A stretch of DNA of 7,608 bases from an uncultured Oscillibacter sp. (GTDB lineage Bacteria > Bacillota > Clostridia > Oscillospirales > Oscillospiraceae). Made by a program: the position numbers and the translations under genes. A model generated the notes under the pieces. It did not search any database. It was not told the origin of the DNA and saw only the letters and a list, made by a program, of their open reading frames with translations. The first letter of the stretch is position 1; each line of letters starts with the position of its first letter. Positions 4,806-7,608 of this stretch are shown here, piece after piece. The stretch lies in contig CAJFNE010000088.1 of the NCBI GenBank assembly GCA_904393855.1, positions 1 to 7,608 on the forward strand, given 5' to 3'.

Positions 4806-6725
4806 TCAGTTCTCCGTGACATCAACATACTTGGTTTCCACAGCCAGAGGGTGGAACGGCTTGCCGCCGTCCTCATAGAACGTTTTGAAGAACTCCAGGC
4901 ACTGGAGCCGCAGGTCGTGCACATAACAGCCCAGCAGATTCAGCGCGAAGTTCAGCGCGTTGCCCGCCATAGAGATGATCACAAAAATGACGATGTTGCC
5001 GGGAATCGCACCCAGGGTGTTGAATACCTGGGCAATGACGCTGCCCGCCAGCATCAGGGCCATCAGACGGGAGTAGGAGAGGATGTCTCCGAAATACCCG
5101 GTGACATTGTTGTATAGCGACGAGAAAATCCCCGTGATCTTTCCCACGCCCTTCCCGGTGACCAGCGGGCCGATCACCACCAGGGCGGCGCCCAGGTACA
5201 GCACCAGATTGGTGACGCCCAGCGCCATCAGGCCGACGCCCAGGAATACAATCCACCAGGTGATCTCCTGAAACAGCGCGTCCAGCACGGCGCCGCGCTT
5301 CAGTTTGCGGATGACGCTGACGGCCATGCCGGTAATGATATGCACCAGGCCCAAGGCCATGGAACCCACCAGGATCGCCAGGGTGTCGTCCAGGGGCGTG
5401 AACAGGGCCGGCAGGGCGAAGTCCCGTCCCGTGGTCAGCAGCACCGCCTGGGTCAGGAAATCCCCGAAGAATCCTCCCGTAATCGCTCCCATGATAAAGG
5501 TGCTGACGCCGCACAGGGTCATCAGACGGAACAGGTTCCCCATGGTCCCCTTGGGCCGGTACTTTCGCGTGATGAGGAAGCCCGCCAGGAACATCAAAAG
5601 CCCGTAGCCCATGTCCGCCATCATGAAGCCATAAAAGAAAATGAAGAACGGCGCCATCAGCGGGTTGGGGTCCACGTTGCCGTAGGATGGCAGGGAGTAC
5701 ATCTCCGTCACCATATTCAGCGGCTTGGTGAACCAGTTATTTTTCAGCTGTACCGGCACGTCCGGGATCTCCTCCTCAGTGGGATCCTCCGCATCCCAGG
5801 CGCAGTCCAGCCGCGTCAGCAGCGACTCCACAGCCTCCAGGTTTTCCGCCGGGGCCCAGCCCTCAAAGAAGAGAATGGTTCCGTCCGTCAGCAGCCGCTC
5901 GGCATTGGAGTTCTTCCCCGCCTCCGTGGTCAGCTGATCCAGGTACAGCCGCAGCATATCCCGGCTGCCGGCCTCCCCGGCGATCACGGCGGCCGCCGCC
6001 TCCTGGGCCTGACGGTTCTCCGCCAGCTGCCGGTCCAGGGCGTCCAGATTCTCCGCCGCCGTGCCGGTCACGCCCTGGAAAGCCACGGCGCTGAAATTGA
6101 AGGGCCGCAGCAGCTCCTGGACGTTCTCCTCCTCCGCCCGGTGGCAGAGGAGCAGGTAGTATTTCTGCTGCTTATCCGCAAAGACCTCGTAGAGCTCCGC
6201 CGCAGCGTCCGCCAGGGCGGTGCGTACCGTGCCGGTGTCCGTGGCGCCGGGGCAGACCCCCAGCCGGAACAGCACATGCTCGGTACCCGTCTGCTCCAAA
6301 GGCAGATCCAGGGACGCCCAGGGTACCAGCGCCGCCCGGCGGGCGGAGAGACGGCCCTCCTCTCCCTGAAGGCGGCTGATCTCCCGCAGGGAATCAACGA
6401 TCTTCCGGCAGACCGCCTGCGCTTCCGCCCGCCTCCGGGGGTCCAGGAACTCCTGTTCTGTCACCTGCCGGCGCTGGATGAACAGTCCGTCCTTGACCTT
6501 GGCATATCGCTTCAGCGCCTCCAGGGCGGCCTTGCCATCCGCGATCTCCGTTCGGGTTTCCGTCAGAGCGGAGGTCTCCCTGCGCAGCAGAGCGGACCAG
6601 CCCGGATCGGACAGGTCCGGTTCGCTGATTTCCACGCACCCCAGGTGCAGCAGGCCGCCCAGCAGCTCCTCCCGCCGGTGGGCCAGGGCCATCACCCGGA
6701 GTCTTTTCATTCTGACAATGGCCAT
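4806..6725 (-). CDS. ntpI: V-type ATPase subunit I (atpI/ntpI), membrane stator subunit
   Basis: Homologue of eukaryotic V-ATPase subunit a. It anchors the peripheral stalks and forms the two ion half-channels against the K ring. The protein is 639 aa, usual length. Residues 1 to about 330 are a soluble, helical domain with coiled-coil arms. From about 355 there are seven to eight hydrophobic segments (near 357-385, 402-430, 446-472, 488-520, 548-572 and 574-600). Conserved arginines are visible: Arg553 in GDILSYSRLMALMLAG and Arg606 in YVHDLRLQCLEFF, the latter being the ring-facing arginine essential in this family. In LRLQCLEFF a Cys replaces the more usual Tyr. The ATG at 6725-6723 lies one base after the G/H stop with only a distant SD-like GGAAGGG, so translation may depend on coupling. 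MAIVRMKRL is the normal family start. Confidence 0.97.
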   Translation of the reverse strand: MAIVRMKRLRVMALAHRREELLGGLLHLGCVEISEPDLSDPGWSALLRRETSALTETRTEIADGKAALEALKRYAKVKDGLFIQRRQVTEQEFLDPRRRAEAQAVCRKIVDSLREISRLQGEEGRLSARRAALVPWASLDLPLEQTGTEHVLFRLGVCPGATDTGTVRTALADAAAELYEVFADKQQKYYLLLCHRAEEENVQELLRPFNFSAVAFQGVTGTAAENLDALDRQLAENRQAQEAAAAVIAGEAGSRDMLRLYLDQLTTEAGKNSNAERLLTDGTILFFEGWAPAENLEAVESLLTRLDCAWDAEDPTEEEIPDVPVQLKNNWFTKPLNMVTEMYSLPSYGNVDPNPLMAPFFIFFYGFMMADMGYGLLMFLAGFLITRKYRPKGTMGNLFRLMTLCGVSTFIMGAITGGFFGDFLTQAVLLTTGRDFALPALFTPLDDTLAILVGSMALGLVHIITGMAVSVIRKLKRGAVLDALFQEITWWIVFLGVGLMALGVTNLVLYLGAALVVIGPLVTGKGVGKITGIFSSLYNNVTGYFGDILSYSRLMALMLAGSVIAQVFNTLGAIPGNIVIFVIISMAGNALNFALNLLGCYVHDLRLQCLEFFKTFYEDGGKPFHPLAVETKYVDVTEN

Positions 6726-6726
6726 A

Positions 6727-7041
6727 TCAGTGACTCACAACCCTTCCGACAATAAAGTCCACGGCCTCTGTCAAGTGCTGTTCGGCCGTGTTCCGCAGAG
6801 CTTCCGCGTCCTCCTCCGCCGCGCGTTGGATCTCCGCCGCTCTTTCTCCGGCTCGCTCCTCCGCCTGCTTCAGGAGAACCTTTCCCTGCTCCGCCGCTTC
6901 CGCGCGGGCGCGGGCCACGCGGGCCTGCCCCGCCTGTTCCGCGTCAGCCAGCATCTGCTGGGCCTGCGCATCGGCGGCGGCACGGCGTTCCCGCATCCGC
7001 TGCTCTACCTCCATGACCTGCTCAATCGCTTCCATTGGCAT
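6727..7041 (-). CDS. ntpF: V-type ATPase subunit G/H (ntpF/atpH), peripheral stalk
   Basis: First gene of the operon, 104 aa. It is almost entirely a charged, Ala/Glu/Arg/Gln-rich helix (for example MRERRAAADAQAQQMLADAEQ and KQAEERAGERAAEIQRAAEED) ending in a short hydrophobic DFIVGRVVSH. Subunits of this type pair with E as peripheral stalks linking the head to subunit I. Low-complexity coiled coils are hard to identify by residues alone; the call depends on length, composition, the typical C-terminus and position directly before subunit I. Two starts are possible, ATG at 7041 (MPMEAIEQ) and ATG at 7035; AAGGTGA lies 8 bases before the first and AGAGGG 7 bases before the second. The first is used here. 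Confidence 0.85.
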   Translation of the reverse strand: MPMEAIEQVMEVEQRMRERRAAADAQAQQMLADAEQAGQARVARARAEAAEQGKVLLKQAEERAGERAAEIQRAAEEDAEALRNTAEQHLTEAVDFIVGRVVSH

Positions 7042-7199
7042 TCCCTCTCACCTTCTCTCTCAACGCTGCCTGTGCCTTCCCTCTTCTCTGCTTTATCCGC
7101 ATTTCGCCGCATGGGGACACCGCGGTGCCTCGTTTGTCCACCCTCTCATTTTGCAAACTAATTTGTTAGCAAAAAATCTGGTGATCATGCACGAAATTA
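7042..7199 (-). promoter_or_regulatory. Predicted 5' leader of the ATPase operon
   Basis: About 158 bases from the predicted transcription start (near 7199) to the first ATG. It contains the dyad at 7149-7174 and a modest stem pairing GGACA (7115-7119) with TGTCC (7135-7139), with the 10-bp palindrome CACCGCGGTG (7118-7127) as an alternative fold. No T-run follows these stems and no known riboswitch core was recognised. The 3' part is purine-rich on the coding strand. Confidence 0.45.
7149..7174. promoter_or_regulatory. Imperfect 26-bp dyad, candidate operator in the leader
   Basis: On the plus strand TTTTGC (7149-7154) mirrors GCAAAA (7169-7174), with further symmetric pairs inside around CTAATTTGTTAG. 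By hand, 11 of 13 positions are complementary. AT-rich dyads of this size are typical of MarR/TetR-type operators, but no regulator gene is nearby. It lies about +25 to +50 from the predicted start, where a bound protein could block elongation; it could also act as an RNA hairpin. Confidence 0.4.
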
Positions 7200-7205
7200 C
7201 TTTTC

Positions 7206-7234
7206 ATTATAAAGCACTTTTGGGGGAAATGCAA
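7206..7234 (-). promoter_or_regulatory. Sigma-A promoter of the V-ATPase operon
   Basis: Minus strand: -35 TTGCAT (7234-7229), exactly 17 bases of spacer, and a perfect -10 TATAAT (7211-7206). Transcription should start near 7199 and read into subunit G/H. It is the best promoter-like match I found in the intergenic region. Confidence 0.78.
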
Positions 7235-7447
7235 GCAGATTGTGGGAATCCGTCCTTTCATTTCCGTTTTTTCCAAAATTCCGGAAGAGCATGGGAGACA
7301 ATTTGTCCGCCTCTTTCTCACAAAATGTCAAGTTAATTTTTTTGTTTTTATCGAAATTTTACGCTAAATTTCCATGGATCTCCTTGCCTAGTTTGAGCGC
7401 GGAACGCTCCTTCCATTCGGCATGACGGGATTTTTCGGGGCAGACGC
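7235..7447. other. Noncoding AT-rich spacer upstream of the operon promoter
   Basis: I see no gene here. The stretch to about 7380 is visibly AT-rich compared with the GC-rich genes. It contains small dyads: GAAATTT/AAATTTC (7353-7359 with 7366-7372), GACAA-T-TTGTC (7297-7307), the 8-bp palindrome TTCCGGAA (7279-7286) and GAGCG/CGCTC (7395-7399 with 7405-7409). A TTGACA on the minus strand (7331-7326) lacks a good -10 partner. Confidence 0.5.
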
Positions 7448-7486
7448 AAAAAATCCCCGCGTGATACATCGTATCACGCGGGGATT
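7448..7486 (-). terminator. Intrinsic terminator of rpmE
   Basis: Perfect 16-bp inverted repeat: 7452-7467 pairs with 7471-7486 around a 3-base loop. It has a GC-rich core (CCCCGCG/CGCGGGG) and is followed on the minus strand by a run of six T. It begins 17 bases after the rpmE stop. The T-run is on one side only, so it acts for minus-strand transcription and insulates the ATPase operon from rpmE. Confidence 0.93.
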
Positions 7487-7503
7487 GGTCATCCACTGCC
7501 GAT

Positions 7504-7608
7504 TTACTTCAGGCCGAACTTCTTGTTGAACTTGGCCACGCGTCCGCCGGTGTCCACCAGCTTCTGCTTGCCCGTGAAGAAGGGGTGACACTTCGAGCAG
7601 ACTTCCAC
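7504..7608 (-). CDS. rpmE: 50S ribosomal protein L31, C-terminal part (rpmE)
   Basis: The last 34 codons plus TAA; the gene's start lies beyond the high-coordinate edge. The translation VEVCSKCHPFFTGKQKLV followed by DTGGRVAKFNKKFGLK is the well-conserved C-terminal half of bacterial L31. CSKC is the second cysteine pair of the zinc-binding form; the first pair would be outside the window. L31 binds the large subunit and bridges to the 30S head. It ends just before a strong terminator and so is a separate transcription unit from the ATPase operon. Confidence 0.97.
   Translation of the reverse strand: MEVCSKCHPFFTGKQKLVDTGGRVAKFNKKFGLK

Noticed and set aside
5340..6755. Plus-strand open frame of 471 codons opposite subunit I
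   Set aside because: Same antisense artefact; the minus strand encodes a full-length subunit I with conserved membrane motifs.
7093..7149. Possible 18-codon upstream ORF in the operon leader (minus strand, MRGWTNEAP...)
   Set aside because: No SD precedes its ATG, which lies inside the dyad, and the peptide shows no regulatory codon run.
7326..7331. TTGACA -35 box on the minus strand
   Set aside because: At 16-19 bases spacing the only -10 candidates are poor (GGACAA, GACAAA). The TTGCAT/TATAAT pair downstream is much better.
7388..7591. Minus-strand open frame of 67 codons across the rpmE end and terminator
   Set aside because: It is an out-of-frame reading of rpmE that continues through the perfect terminator hairpin and has no family resemblance.

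Overview
The window is most of a bacterial V-type (A/V-type) ATPase operon, read entirely on the minus strand, followed at the high-coordinate end by the 3' part of the ribosomal protein L31 gene. The GC-rich coding sequence, strong Gram-positive Shine-Dalgarno (SD) sites, TTG start codons and an Enterococcus-like V-ATPase gene order suggest a GC-rich anaerobic Firmicute, probably a gut Clostridia such as Oscillospiraceae. That placement is inference; no taxonomic marker is complete here.

Layout in the direction of transcription (high to low coordinates): rpmE 3' end (7608-7504) and its intrinsic terminator (7486-7448); a noncoding, visibly AT-rich promoter region (7447-7042) with a good sigma-A promoter (-35 at 7234-7229, -10 at 7211-7206) and an operator-like dyad in the leader (7174-7149); then subunits G/H, I, K, E, C, F, A and the first 36 codons of B. 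This is the order of the Enterococcus hirae ntpFIKECGAB cluster. Subunit D would be expected beyond the window edge. Junctions are tight: 1 to 25 bases, or the 4-base ATGA overlap between A and B.

The exception is the F-A junction, a 316-base noncoding gap. It holds an element of about 264 bp (1928-2191) made almost wholly of consecutive perfect hairpins and branched stems. It is flanked by a 10-bp direct repeat, CTTTACAGAA, at 1918-1927 and 2192-2201. One copy overlaps the subunit F stop codon. Removing the element and one repeat copy leaves a gap of about 42 bases, like the rest of the operon. I read it as a non-autonomous, MITE-like or palindromic intergenic element inserted between the upstream subunits and the A3B3 catalytic-head genes. 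This is the most interesting item in the window.

Together the genes make the membrane rotor (K), the stator/ion channel (I), the peripheral stalks (E, G/H), the central-stalk parts (C, F) and the catalytic/nucleotide-binding head (A, B). Subunit K keeps every side chain known to bind sodium in the E. hirae K ring, so the enzyme is predicted to couple ATP to Na+.
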